From Adenophora triphylla var. japonica (Eukaryota > Streptophyta > Magnoliopsida > Asterales > Campanulaceae), in NCBI GenBank assembly GCA_022495995.1, contig JAFEMH010001465.1, positions 1-64,000 on the forward strand: DNA of 64,000 nt. The letters are read 5' to 3'. How positions within the stretch are numbered: the stretch's first letter is position 1; every line of letters begins with the position of its first letter. The notes below the pieces were generated by a model that did no database searches, had not been told where the DNA came from, and worked only from the letters and a program-made list of their open reading frames with translations. Positions 1-12,000 of this stretch are shown here, piece after piece. Both the position numbers and the translations under genes were made by a program.

Positions 1-1127
1 CTTTTTTCGCAAACTACTGGATCCCGGATCAGCCGGGCCCCGTCACTACGTCTATAAGCCCCTCGTATTCCACCTGTATTTCGACCTCCCAGGTGGACAG
101 CCCAGGCGTAGGGTCCTATAGGGCAAGCGGGTCCCACCGATCAAAAAAAAACGATCCTAAAGTCCGGCGGGTAATCGAGTCTTAACGAGCATTCGATGTA
201 AATTACGGACGAAAGCCGACGTCAAAGTCAAGATCATGTCCGAGGGCTCGAGAAAGCTTCGGCATGGTTCTGATCGATAAGCGTCCACAGCTTGATCTTG
301 ACTCGTCGTCGGCTAGGCCGTAATTAGGCATGGAATAGTCGTTAATTCTTGATGACTCGGTCATGTCGGGAGTCGTGTATAATTTGTGCCGCCGCAGTCA
401 AAGTCAAGGCGCTGTCAATATCTTCGGTCAAAGTCTGCGGCGGAAAACCTGGGCATGACTTCGACCGATTAGGGACCCGAAAGATACCGAGTCGGTATGC
501 CGACAAAGACTTGAAAGGAAAGGTCTATACACGGACGGGGCATGACACGTACTTACTAAAAACCAACCGGGTCTCGGACAAAGTGTGTCACTGACGAGTG
601 CATGGTCGACACGAGGCTCCATGGGATGTTTGGGTAGTCCCGTGCTTGCACCGAGAGGCGATAAGACCAAACGGGCCGCGACAAGGATTTCCCGGGTTAG
701 GGACGTAGTGTGCAAAGTGTAAGGCCACGTGCGCGTAGTGTGCAAGCCTATCTTCTTTTCCGAGTAAAATAGAAATTTTTATGTGTCTTAAAAAGTATGA
801 TGCATGATTTTTTGAAAATTTTCTTTTTGGAAAATCTTTTTTTTTTGAATTTTTTTTTGAAATTTTTTTGAAATTTTTTTGAAAAATTTTTTTGAAATTT
901 TTTTGAAAATTAATGAACACATAAGCACATAATCACAAAAATTCCCACAGTTAGGGACATGATTTCCGACAGTCAAAATTTTGACTTTTTTCGAGGCGGC
1001 CAAAACAACACGAAAATGTGCAAACCCGGTACACACACACAAGACAAAGGATTTCAAATGTCGGGACGGAAGCTTGACCCTCAAAAGTTTTTCTCTTTTT
1101 TTTTTTTGAAAAGATAAAACTTTTTAA
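1..1127 (-). other. interior of a truncated minus-strand LTR element, unrecognised
   Basis: This stretch lies inside the LTR element whose primer-binding site and LTR follow at higher coordinates, so on the minus strand it would be the 5' untranslated leader. I find no gag or pol motif in any frame. Positions 820-915 are low-complexity T-rich sequence broken by GAAA, which gives spurious Lys/Phe-rich reading frames on the minus strand. The rest has mixed composition. The rest of the element lies outside the window. Confidence 0.4.
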
Positions 1128-1145
1128 TCCCCAGCGGAGTCGCCA
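1128..1145 (-). promoter_or_regulatory. putative primer-binding site of minus-strand LTR element
   Basis: On the minus strand this reads TGGCGACTCCGCTGGGGA, one base after an LTR end in ...CATCACA. A TGG-starting 18-mer directly after an LTR end is the expected position and form of a tRNA primer-binding site. I did not match it to a specific tRNA. A related GGAGTCGCCAC motif recurs near 1178 inside the LTR. Confidence 0.5.
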
Positions 1146-1146
1146 C

Positions 1147-1333
1147 TGTGATGTACCCGATTTTTGAAATCAAACGGAGTCGCCACGCCATTTTTATTTT
1201 GAGGGCCAAAACTTTGAAAAATGCCCGAGATTAGAGATTTAGGTTCGGAGGTCACGTTACGCGCCGGGAAGAACGTTAGTGTTCACCCGAAACGCCTCGT
1301 AAAACGAGTCTTCCAAACATTTGAAATCCTTTG

Positions 1334-1382
<49 letters not shown>

Positions 1383-3075
1383 GGCCAAAATAAGTTGAAA
1401 CTGAGAAAAGTAAAAATTGGGAACTCTTTTTAAGGCTTTAAAATGATCCCATGATTTTTGGTGTGATTTTTGGGTTGAGTTTTGATACTCAAAAGATTTT
1501 TTGAAGTTGAAAACTAATTCTGCCAGAATGAAAAAGGCAGTGGACACTTGATTTTGAAATGGACTTTAGGGCTTTAAAACTCCAGAATCTGGGAAAAGTC
1601 CGAGAATAAAAAAAGTTCAAAATACCTTAAATAAGGTTTCTGTGAAAGAACTATCCATTTTGAAGATTATTTGGTGGACCAAAACCTTCTGGAAATCTCA
1701 GATATGAAATCGGGATTTCCAGAGACTGATGAACTGACCTTTAAAAGAAAATTTGAAAAAAGGAGTTTTACTCACGAAAAAAATAAAATAAAAATATATC
1801 TGGAAATCTATGGATGTTGGCTACAAAAAGTATTTTGTAGTTAACACCAAATTCCAAGTTTATGTATGTCCAAAAAATTAGACCATGGACAGAGGTCTTA
1901 GAAAATTGCTACTGGACAGCAACTTCTCAAGAAGGAAAAACATGATTTTAAGGGAGGTTTTGCATCCATGCTTGTCCCCATTTCCCTAGGCTTTGATTAG
2001 TGATAACTAAAAATTTTAGTGGTGATCTACTATATCAAACCATCCATGGGGTACATTAGGACTTCAAGCATTTCATTTTCTTGGGAAGGGGAATTTCATC
2101 CTTTGAAAGAAAGATTTTGTGTATGAAAATGATTTTTGGAAAACACTTTTTAGTGAATGATCTTTAGAAAAACACTTTTAAGTGAGTAAGAAAATGATTT
2201 AGACCTTTTAAATGGTCATCCATTGGAAATTTATTCCAAGGTGACTACATTTTTAGGTCAAGCAAAGATGAACAACAAATGAGTTGATGAACAAACTACA
2301 TCTTTAAAGCTTGAGATGCATGCATGAAGGAGAGAGATTTAGGGTAGGAAGAGGGAGGTTATACCTATATTCCCTTGTGTATGAGCTTGGCTTAGGGATT
2401 ATCAAGATTTGAATGTGTTTAGGGTTTGTGATTAGAGTTGGTCAAAGAGAAAACAAGTAGATAACACTTAAGTCCTCTATGTTTTCTCTCTAATCCTCCT
2501 CTTTGGTGATAGTTTAAGCTTGAGCTTGTGTGTTTAAGAGTATGAATGGGAGTGATTTGAGAGTGTTGAAGTGAGATTGGAAAAGACTCAAGAGAAAATG
2601 GTGGCAATCTAAGGATTCCCACTGTTTTCTCTTTGTTTTTCACCAGAGTGCTGTTGCTGTGTGTAAATTGTGTTCTTCTCCCTTATTTTTTAGAATGGAG
2701 GGCTCAATTTATAGCCCTCTGAAAAATGCAAACTCATCCGCGCGGATAGGACCTTGAGCGTGCACTGTTCATTAATTACAGCTTCAGGCTTTGGACAAGA
2801 GGAATATTTTTCAAAAAAAATCAAATTAACAGCCAGTTTTTGTTCCAGCCATTTCTATTTTTGGTTTTTCTTATTTCTTTTGCTTTTTTGATTCCTTTCC
2901 TTGGTTTATCCTTAAATAACAATGCCCACTTTGCCCTTGCTTTGTTAGAAATGTTAGGAATTGTTAGGAATTGTTAGGAATGTTATAACTTTCGTTAATT
3001 TTCTAACGAAAATACTAACAAACTCAAATTGGAGCACTTACAAATTGTTGTGGGTAAAAATTCAGGATTGCAACA
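1147..3075 (-). repeat. long LTR of a minus-strand retrotransposon (outer end uncertain)
   Basis: The inner end is set by the primer-binding site at 1128-1145. Read on the plus strand the LTR starts TGTGATGTACCC and could end ...GGATTGCAACA at 3075, giving TG...CA termini. On the minus strand a TATAAAT box lies at 2707-2713, a sensible core promoter with U3 above it and a long R-U5 below. The partner LTR is outside the window, so the outer boundary and the TSD cannot be checked. The Tat pol starting at 3612 is on the other strand and belongs to a different element. Confidence 0.45.
1335..1379. repeat. (TG)n microsatellite
   Basis: About 22 uninterrupted TG units inside the long LTR. Likely highly variable in length. 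Confidence 0.95.
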
Positions 3076-3611
3076 TCTTGAAAAGCATTCAGCATGTCAT
3101 CATCTTCGAACCAGCAGTCAAGGTAAAATTACTTAGATAATTAAATCATTATTTAATTATTTTTATTATCTCTCATACAGGAAAAATAGAACGTGGGAAA
3201 TATCTCTCATGGACTCACTTCAACGGTTAGAAGACCAAGTCAAGAATCAAGAGGATCATGCCGAGATTTTAGGATAGTTTGTTAGGTCTTCATTTATCTT
3301 GTTATTTATTTATTTATTTATTTATTTAAAGAGTTGATGGCTGGAACACGACACACACAGTTCACACATACGTTCTTGTACTCCGCCATAGCTCAAACAT
3401 TTGTAACTCACTAAAAACATCAATACTACCGTTTGGGACGAAGGTGACCATAAACACCTTCCGAGGTTTTGTGCCGGTGAGATAGTTGTCTCAAGGGCTT
3501 TCCTCGTTACATGATCGTGTCATCTTATTTTTCATAGTTACACCGATTTTACTCCATTGTGCCCTTCTAATCTCGTATTTGATCTTTGATTTGATCCATT
3601 GTTTTTTCACC
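3076..3611. other. unassigned junction sequence with (ATTT)n and a possible tiny spliced ORF
   Basis: This lies between the minus-strand LTR and the start of recognisable Tat pol. It holds an ATTT microsatellite at about 3300-3328. A short ORF can be spliced from 3094-3122 and 3181-3277, with a GTAAAA donor and an ATACAG acceptor, giving about 42 residues with a heptad-like segment. I do not recognise it. A GTTTGGGACGAAGG motif near 3432 might be a decayed primer-binding site, but this is weak. Confidence 0.25.
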
Positions 3612-4640
3612 AAAACAACAGCTATTTCCCGGAGCAAAAAAATTAAGATTGGAAAACTGTTGTCGAGGGATGAGAAAGACTGTTTGGTGGAGTTTTTGAA
3701 GGAAAGTTTAGATGTTTTTTCTTGGTAGCTGGAGGACATGTAAGGCATTGATGAAAACGTTGCCATGCATTGCTTGAATGCTGACCCAAGCATTGAGCCA
3801 TTTAAACAAAAAGTAAGACACTTGTCGCCAGAGAAGGAGGAGACAGTTTTGGTAGAGGTGGATAAGTTGTTAAAAGCGAGAATCATAGAAAAGATCCACT
3901 ATCCCATTTGGCTTGCCTGCCCCATCATGGTTTTAAAGTCAACTGGAGGATGTGTATAGACTTTACAAATTTGAATACGGCGTGCCCCAAGGATTATTAC
4001 CCGCTGCCCAAAATTGATAAATTGGTTGATTCTATTGCTGGTCATAAAGTTTTCAGTTTTATTAATGCTTATTCTGGATATCACCAAATCAAGATGGCGG
4101 AGGAGGACGGAGCAAAAACAGCCTTCAGGATGCCGAAAGGAAATTTTTGTTATAAGATGATGCCGTTTGGATTGAAGAATGCGGGAGCGACATTCCAAAG
4201 GATGGTGAATGAAGTTTTTAAGTCGCAAATTGGGAGGAATATTGAAGCTAACATTGTATGGTGATCAAGACATAGGAAAATGGCCATCTATTGGATCTTA
4301 CTGAAACTTTTGATAATCTGAGGAAAAATTCAATGAAGTTGAACCCAAGTAAGTGTACTTTTGGAGTCATGGAGAGAAAGTTTTTGGGATTTTTGGTGAA
4401 TAGGCGAGGGATTGAGGCCAATCCCGAGAAAATTCAGGCTTTGCTGGACATGTCGCCACCTAAATCTATTCGTGAGATCCAGAGGTTAAACGGGAGAATT
4501 ATTGCTTTGGGGAGATTTATATCGAGATCAGCAGAGAGATGTTTGCCATTTTTTAAAGTGTTGAAAGGCGGGAAGAAGTTTGTGTGGGAAGAAGAGACGA
4601 AGACTTATTTGGGAAAGCCACCATTGTAGTGTAGCCCAGT
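3612..4640 (+). pseudogene. Tat element 1 reverse transcriptase (broken)
   Basis: The translated pieces match plant Ty3 RT: a pre-RT segment with KIGKLLSRDEKDCLVEF, then ACPKDYYPLPKIDKLVDS, then the thumb with LNPSKCTFGV and FLGFLVNRRGIEANPEKIQ. A TAG interrupts it at 3726-3728, a frame change occurs near 3930, and the catalytic YVDD region (about 4245-4290) is lost: after GRNIEAN the reading turns to IVW and a stop. The enzyme would be inactive. Confidence 0.85.
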
Positions 4641-5040
4641 TGAGGGGGAAGAATTGCTTGTTTACTTGGCAGCTTCAGATTATGGGGTTGCATCTGTGTT
4701 GGTGAGAGAAGAAGGGAATGTTCAGAGGCCAGTTTATTATGTTTCGAAGGCGTTGAGCGAGATTGAAGCAAGATATTTTAATGTCGAGAAGTTGGCCTAT
4801 GCTTTAGTGGTTGCGGCGAGAAAATTGAGGGCTTATTTTGTGGCACACACTATTGTTGTTTTTACGGATGCCCCACTGAGAAAATTTTTGCAACAACCTG
4901 ATTCGGCGAGAAGATTGTTGAAATAGTCGATTGAGTTAACAGAGTTTGATATAAGGTATGAATCCCACCGGGTGATAAAGGCGCAGGCGTTGGCTGATTT
5001 TATTGTTGAAACTTCATTTACCAAGTCTCAGACGGAATTA
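4641..5040 (+). pseudogene. Tat element 1 first RNase H domain (broken)
   Basis: Typical Ty3 RNase H sequence follows RT: LVYLAASDYGVASVLVREE, then RPVYYVSKALSEIEARY and KLAYALVVAARKLRAYF. A TAG stands at about 4924 after RRLLK, and the reading resumes in the same frame with SIELTEFDIRYE. It forms one decayed pol frame with the flanking RT and second RNase H. Confidence 0.8.
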
Positions 5041-5690
5041 ACAGAGGAGGCAGGGAAGAAAAAGGCGACAAAGAGAGTTGTGCCTAGCTTGATTGAAGAT
5101 AAGGAGAGGCCGCCGGATTGTTGGAGCTTACATGTTGATGGCTCATCAGCTAAAGATAGAGGCGGAGTGGGAATCATTCTGGTTTCACCTGATGAGGAGC
5201 TCAAGTATGAGAAAGCTCTGAGATTTAAATTTTCTATTTCCAACAACCAGGTGGAGTATAAAGCTTTGATTGCGGGAATTGAGTTGGCGAGAGATATTGG
5301 GCTTAAAAAGATTGTTATTCATTTAGATTCCCAACTGATTGTGAATCAAGTTCGGGGCGAGTATGGAGTGTTGCACCTAGTTTTGGTTAAGTATTGCAAT
5401 TTGGCGAGAAGTATCTTGAGAGGGTTTGATTTTTGGGAACTCATTCAGATTGATAGAGCTGAAAATGTGGGGGCAGACTCGTTGAGTAGGGTGCCAGGAG
5501 GTGACGAGCATGGCTCGGCTAGTGAGCTGTTGGTTGAATATGTTGACATGCTGGCAATCAACCGGCCAGTAATTATGGAGATTGATGAGGCAAAAAAGAA
5601 TTGGGTGACTGAAATGAAGGAATTTTTGGATAAGGGAGAGTTCCCTCCTGATGAGGAAAAGGCCAAGTTGATAAAGGTAACCTAGCCGCG
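5041..5690 (+). pseudogene. Tat element 1 second (archaeal-type) RNase H
   Basis: A second RNase H fold follows the first, the mark of the Tat lineage. The catalytic acidic pattern is visible: D in LHVDGSS near 5135, E in NNQVEYKALIAG near 5255, and D in IHLDSQLIVNQVRGEYG near 5325. A tail ending DEEKAKLIKVT leads into integrase after a stop at 5683-5685. This is the best-preserved part of the pol remnant (237 codons open). Confidence 0.85.
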
Positions 5691-6832
5691 ATTTACTGTT
5701 CAAGATGGTATCCTTTATAGGAAATCTTTTTCAAAGCCGCTAATGAGATGTGTAGAGCCAAGTATGGTGCAGAAAGTTTTGTTCGAGATTCATGAAGGGG
5801 TGTGTGGAGGCCATCTTGGGGCGAGAACTTTGGCTGATAAAGTTTTGTTTCATGGATATTATTGGCCAAGCTTGAGGAAGGATGCGGAAAGTTATATTAG
5901 GAAGTGCGAGAAGTGCTAGAGGCACGACAATATTCCCCGCCAGCCAGCAACTGAGCAAACTCCTATAATGACGATATGGCCTTTTGATATGTGGGGAATA
6001 GATTTGATTGGGTCATTCCCAAAGGCCAAGGGGGGATGTCAGCACGTGGTTGTTGTAGTGGACTATTTCACTAAGTGGACCGAAGCAAAAGACTAGCGAC
6101 AATCAACGAGGATAATGTGATAAAGTTTGTTCAGGAAAATATTTGGTATAGATATGGACTGCCAAGAGCTATTGTTTCTGATCATGGGACCCAGTTTGGG
6201 AAGAAGTTTTCTGCTGAGTACACGAGATTGAGTGTGAAGCACCGGATGTCGGCAGTATATAGGCCGCAATGTAATGGGCAAGCTGAGGCGGCAAACAAAC
6301 AAATCATTGTCGCCCTATGCAAAAATTTGGAAGGAAGAGGTGGAGCTTGGTTGGAAGAGTTTCCAACGGAGTTATGGTACGTGAGGACAACTGTAAAGGG
6401 CTCAACTGGAGAAATCGCCTTTGCGCTTACTTATGGGTCAGAGGCAATGGCGCCAGCCGAGATGGCCCTGCCGACATACAGGGTGACTTATTATGATGAA
6501 GTGCGAAATAGCCAAAGGCGCTGCAATGACCTTGATTTAACTAATTAGAAGAGGCTTCAAGCGAGAATGAGAATGATCAATTATAAGCATAGGATGAAGG
6601 CGCAGCATGATAAGAGGGTGAACAAAAGGTCGTTCAATGTTGGGGATTGGGTCCTTAGAAGTGTGGAGGCCACTGGGCCAAAGCCAGGGTTTACAAAGTT
6701 GAATGAAAAGTGGGAGGGCCCGTTCCAAGTGACCAAAGTCGTTCGTGAAGGGAATTAAAGCTGAAGAAGAAGGATGGCGAGGAGCTGAAGAATGTCTGGA
6801 ATGTTGATCACCTGAAGCAGTTTTGCCAGTGA
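5690..6832 (+). pseudogene. Tat element 1 integrase (broken)
   Basis: The HHCC zinc-binding segment (EIHEGVCGGH ... CEKC) is at about 5788-5918 and is followed by a stop. The D,D-35-E core is seen as MWGIDLIGSFP near 5994, IVSDHGTQFG near 6175 and CNGQAEAANKQ near 6270. The C-terminal part has FNVGDWVLR and KLNEKWEGPFQVTKVV, ending at a TGA at 6830-6832. Stops at 5918 and 6546, plus frame changes near 6090 and 6760, break the reading. Confidence 0.85.
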
Positions 6833-7133
6833 AGTTGTCGCTTCTGTTCCTGATCTAACCATTTTGATTGTCGTCCTAGATAGCAAAAGTTATATAACTT
6901 TTCTTGTAATTTGAGCATTATGGTTGTCGCATCTAGAGGGAAAAGTTATGTAAAATTTGGTAGGCTAGAATGATGTAATTTGTATATATTATCGAAGATG
7001 AAGGAAATTTCTTGGCGACATCTTTGTGCAATATTTGTCGAATAAATGTCCAGCTCTAACAAATGTTAACTTTGTGTTTCATGAAACGAGGAGCACAAGG
7101 CGAGCACGGGATGACATCAAAAGTGAATGAATG
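6833..7133 (+). other. 3' noncoding region of Tat element 1, first part
   Basis: This continues the retroelement after integrase with no coding signal. Fragments of GTTGTCGC...CTAGATAG and GGTTGTCGC...CTAGAGGG recur with AAAAGTTAT at about 6880 and 6925, a loose duplication. It leads directly into the 39-bp minisatellite. Confidence 0.6.
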
Positions 7134-7253
7134 AAGTGAAGATTGCCGCCATTAAAGCTTGAAGATGGAGGCAAGTGAAGATTGCCGCCATTAAAGCTTG
7201 AAGATGGAGGCAAGTGAAGATTTCCACCATTAAAGCTTGAAGATGGAGGCAAG
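7134..7253 (+). repeat. 39-bp minisatellite, left part, interrupted by the CACTA insertion
   Basis: Three units start at 7134, 7173 and 7212, exactly 39 bp apart, each AAGTGAAGATT followed by a CCGCCATTAAAGCTTG-like core. A fourth starts at 7251 but is cut after AAG by the CACTA element. The sequence resumes at 20586 with AAGTGAAGATTTCCGCC, so the CACTA insertion lies inside this array. Confidence 0.9.
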
Positions 7254-7276
7254 CACTACAACAAATATGCCTTTTC

Positions 7277-7690
7277 TCGGCACTTTTAAACCGGCACTTT
7301 ACTTTGTGCCGCTAATTTCCGGCATTTCAACGAAAGTGCCGCTAAATTTCCGGCATTTCAACGAAAGTGCCGCTAAATTTCCGGCATTTTTTGGAAAATG
7401 CCACAAATTTCCGGCACTTTATTGAAAGTGCCGCTAATTTTCGGCATTTCAATGAAAAGTGCCGCAAAATTTTCGGCACTTTTTGGAAAATGCCGCGAAT
7501 TACCGGCACTTTATTAAAAGTGCCGGGAAATTTCCGGCAATTACTGAAAAGTGTGGCTAAATTCCGGCATTTATTGAAAAGTGCCGCTAATATCTGGTAC
7601 TTTTTTGTAATTGCCGCATATTTTTCTACACTTTTTGAAAAGTGTCGAGATATTTTTGTGAAATTGCCACAAAATATCCGGAGCTTTTTT
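7277..7690 (+). repeat. left subterminal repeats of the CACTA element
   Basis: Many direct and inverted copies of CGGCACTTT / AAAGTGCCG, spaced by about 20-35 bp (for example TTTCCGGCATTTCAACG). In En/Spm such subterminal motifs bind the TnpA-type protein. They also give spurious Phe-rich frames on both strands. Confidence 0.9.
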
Positions 7691-9050
7691 GTAATTATCC
7701 TAATTTTTTTAATCATTTTTTCCTTTTTTATGGGCGTCCCATAACTAATGTTATGTACTATATATTCCAAATTGTAAAGTTGATATATAATATTAGATTG
7801 AAGGGAATAATATTTTTCTTAATTTTTGTGAATATTCAATTTTAAAAACACTTATTATGAGACGGAGAAAAAATATAGTTAAAAAAAGTTAATAATTAAC
7901 TATTCTTTTAATTTTTATGTTTACAATCGCCACAAACCACAAATTACCCGGCGTATTTCACCAGGCATATTTCCCCTCCCAAAATTTCACCAGGCGTATT
8001 TCCCCTCCCAAATTTCCCTCCATAAATTCCAAATTCCCTCCCCAAATTTCCTCTCAATCCAAATCCAAATCTTAATTCAAATCTAAATCCTTTCTTTTCC
8101 GATTCAACACAGAATTCTAAATTAATTAGGATATCGGCAGCTTCTTATTGGCGCCGCGCAATTCAACTTCAACGCAAACAGCAAACAGCAAACCGCAAAC
8201 CGGAAACCCTTAAATCTTCATACGCCGGAAATATTCTTTGAAGGTAATCGATAGCTTGTAAAATCCTCCCTCCCTCATGTTCAATTATAATCATATTCTC
8301 AGCGCATATAGCTTTTTCCCAGGTCAATTCTAGGTACGTGAGACAGAGACACGATTCCGGCAGAATTTGGCTTTTGTTCTTTGTTTTTCCGGCGAGGAAA
8401 GACGTGGGTTTGTTGTTGAGTTACTTTCTGATAAGCAGAAGTTGGTCTGCTTTTCAAATCTCTTAGGTAATGTTCCTGATTAGTGCTGATTCTCTTATGC
8501 TAAAGACCTATTTGAATTGTATGTAATCGATCGAGTGAACCATCACAAAGTAGCTGATCATTTGATTTACTATTATATTTCAAATTCAGTATGTGAAAAA
8601 TCGAGTTAATCGAGCAGTGATTAGGGGTTTTTTTTAGCCGTAAATTGATGGATGCATTGTTGTAAATTTGTGGATGTACTAGATATGAGTAAAATTTCAC
8701 ATATATATTGGTGGGGTCGAATGCCATATATATTGGTGGGGTCGAATGCCTAATGAGGCTTTAAAATCCAAATAAATTATGCATTGACAAGATTCTTTCT
8801 TCCAGTATGTGTTGGGAGCAGTTGAAACACATATTAAAAATATAACACAAAGATTATAAGTTTATCTTGATTATAAGTTTATCAGTTGTGGTTTACATAC
8901 TACTCCCTTCATTCCATGTTTGACACTCATTCTATGTTTATACAGGAGAGTGTGGCTAATGCTGATGATACGGACTGGACAAATTTGTATGATTTAGAAG
9001 GGCCACAGAAGATAGCCATCTGAATCCATCTGGAAGCTTCCTATACAAGG
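7691..9050 (+). other. 5' leader region of the CACTA gene
   Basis: AT-rich sequence without a clear coding region up to about 7920. A tandem ACCAGGCRTATTTCCCCTCCC motif lies near 7960-8010. A likely untranslated first exon ends near 8243 (TTTGAAG before GTAATCG), followed by an intron running toward 8945. Exon boundaries here are guesses. Confidence 0.4.
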
Positions 9051-12000
9051 TTGAGGAGGGTAAAGCAGATGGAAAACCTGAAAAGACCTACTACAAGGAA
9101 TACGCTGTTGGAATCTGACCATAATCAATATCCTTTCGGTGATGACTCTAGCAACAACTCTGACACCGAGGGGGATTCAGAGTCAGATGACTCAAGTGAT
9201 AGCTCAGATGGTGAAGAGCATATAAATGAAGGAGGTATGTTTATGATTTATGTATTTATTAGTATGGTGCTAAGAGAAAGTAAGTTACTGTAGTGTTTGT
9301 TTGACCAAACATTCCTAATTAGATTGTAACATAACCATGTAGGTCAAGATTCTTCCAATCCTAGCAAAAAACGTGGTCGAGGTCATGCAAGGTTGGATGA
9401 TAAGTGGGGTGATGGGAACAAAAAGTTGCAGATCATGCTCAATTGTTACAATCAACCAATAAGAGAAAATGCCGACACACTATCCACTCGACTGGGCATT
9501 CTTGCCCGGGATGGGGAGAATTTGCCACTTACTTACCACGATTGGAGGAAAATACCAAAGGAAAATAAGGAGAAAGCATGGTTAAATATAAAGGTTACCA
9601 TCATGAAATGCAAATGTTATTTATATAATTTATTTTCTTACTATTGTTTACTAATGAATCTTCTTCTATTTCTATTAGGCAAACCATGAAGTGGATGATG
9701 CCTTCAAACCTGTTTGTATGAAAATACTAGGTAAAATATGGAGGGATTTTAAATATGAGTTGAAGGTAAAGTTCTACAAAGAATACAAGACTAATGAAGA
9801 GCGATTGAAACATCGGGATTTAAGAGTAGAAGAAGACCAATGGCCAGAATTGATATCATATTGGAGCACTCCTACGGTTAAGGTATGATTGGTTTGTTTA
9901 ATTTTCCTATTTTTTGTGTATAACTTTGATTATTTCGATACTTTATAATTTGTTTCATTTTCTTATATTAGAAAATTTGTAAGCGAAATCGAAAGTCTCG
10001 TAAGGCACAAAAGATGGTGAATACATCAGGGAGAAAGAGTCATGCGAGAGTGAGAGATGAGGTAATAATGAGTGACATTTATTTTCTCATTTCTACAAAT
10101 TTTTTGAGCTTTGACCCAAATATTTTACTTAAAATATTGCATATTCTACAAAATACCGGACGCGAGCCTTCTAAAATGGACGTATACATTGCCACACGCA
10201 AAAAAAAGAATGGAGATCCAGTTGATGATGAAATGACTGAAACATTTGTACGCCTTTATGTCATCACACACATACTCATCTAAATGATAATTTCTTTAAG
10301 TCGATCTAGTTAACTTGTTTTGGAATTACTCATTATATATACTAAACCATTGTTGACATTATAATTGTAGATGAAGTTCAATGAACTCTTAAATGAGGAG
10401 CCAGAGGACAGCCGTTCAGAAGAAAGTGTTAAAAATAGGATATTTGATCAAGTTATGGGACCTGAAAAAGCTGGTCGAGTTCGCACTTATGGACTAGGTC
10501 CAACCCCATCACAAGTACTTGGATTGTCTTCAAAACACACAGGTATAGAATATAGATCTATGGAGGAAACTATAAAGGCCAGTGTTCGTGAAACTGTTAT
10601 TGAGCAGTACCGTGAAGAGATTTTAGAGGATATTCGTCAAGGAGCATTCATTGAAAAGCTACGTGAGGAGCTTCGTGGAGAGATTCGTCAAGAGGTACAT
10701 GAAGAGATACGTGAAGAGGTACGACAAGAAGAGTGTGATAAACTTAGGCATGAGATACGTAGTGAGATGGAGTTCATGATGCAAGAGATGATGAGGTCTA
10801 GATTTGATGAGGTGAGGCGTGATCAGTCACATACTATTTCTTCAATTAACACTCAGGTAATGATATTGTATTTAAGTTGGAGTAGTTAACTTTTTTGGAA
10901 CTACTCATAATTGGATTCATATAGCTTTTAATTCCTTAATATTTTTGTAGAATATTTTATTTATTTGTTTCAACTCATGTTAGGTTCCGGATGCATCAAG
11001 TGCTCATCGTTTAACCTCAAACAATGATATTGGGTCGGAACCGATTCAATTGCCACAGGTATGATATTAATTTTTCTGTTCATTTCTGCGTTAGGTTTTG
11101 ATTAAAAAATGGATAAACAATTAAAGTAGTATATCAGATGAGAATATGCATCTTTAATTTGGCAGGCAAATAGTGGACCAAATACGAATGGGTGTCAGGT
11201 ATGCATCGAGATTCTTTTATAGATTATCAGGTTGAATGTCCCTATTTTTTCTTTAAATTCTATTTATACAAAAGGCAGCTTTGGTCCTGTTTGTCAGAGG
11301 TTACATTGTTTTACTGCCTAAAGAGTAGGTTCAGAGGTGCATATACAAATCAGCTTTGAAATATATGAGTAGTGATATTGGAATGGATGGTTGAACCATG
11401 TAATAATCTGAGTTTTCCCTGATCTTCTACAGCCCCATCAACATAAGATGAAGAAGAAGCAAACAATTGATGGCACTCAAGACAAGGCGAAAAAGAAACC
11501 GCGGATAAATGAAAAAACTTGGGAAAAGGTACACATGTTGTTTTGGTTTGTATGCGCATAAAGTAACTTGATTGATGCATTTCTTTTAATGATATCATTA
11601 TGGTTTTATTTTTTATTCATTAATTTCAGATTTATAATGCGAAGAATAAGAAGAAACAAAATGATGATATCAACAATCATGTATGTATTAGTTTTTGTTA
11701 GAACATGGATTAATTAATATGTGTTATTTAATTTCATTTGTTATAATCATTTAATAATGTTAAAGTATATACAAAATGTGTAGAATTCCATTAGGTGTAA
11801 GTACCATTAAATGATGGGCATAATGGTAACTTCACACCACCATCTTTATGAAAGGGTGTAGTCCCTAAATGAAGTGCCCCTTCTCTATCTATATAAAGGC
11901 TATCCATCAGCCATTTAGAGACACTTATTCATTTACAAAATTCAGTCACAAATCTTCTCTTTTATTCACTAAGAAGATCAAGTGTGGGCACTATCATTTA

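Noticed and set aside
428..1084. minus-strand ORFs of about 100 codons near the left edge
   Set aside because: No recognisable domain; the Lys/Phe-rich parts come from T-rich low complexity.
3432..3450. GTTTGGGACGAAGG as a Tat 5' LTR/primer-binding site
   Set aside because: No LTR resembling 29141-29947 precedes it and the match to a tRNA site is poor.
7342..7770. long Phe/Cys/Arg-rich ORFs on both strands
   Set aside because: They are readings of the CACTA subterminal repeats (CGGCACTTT units).
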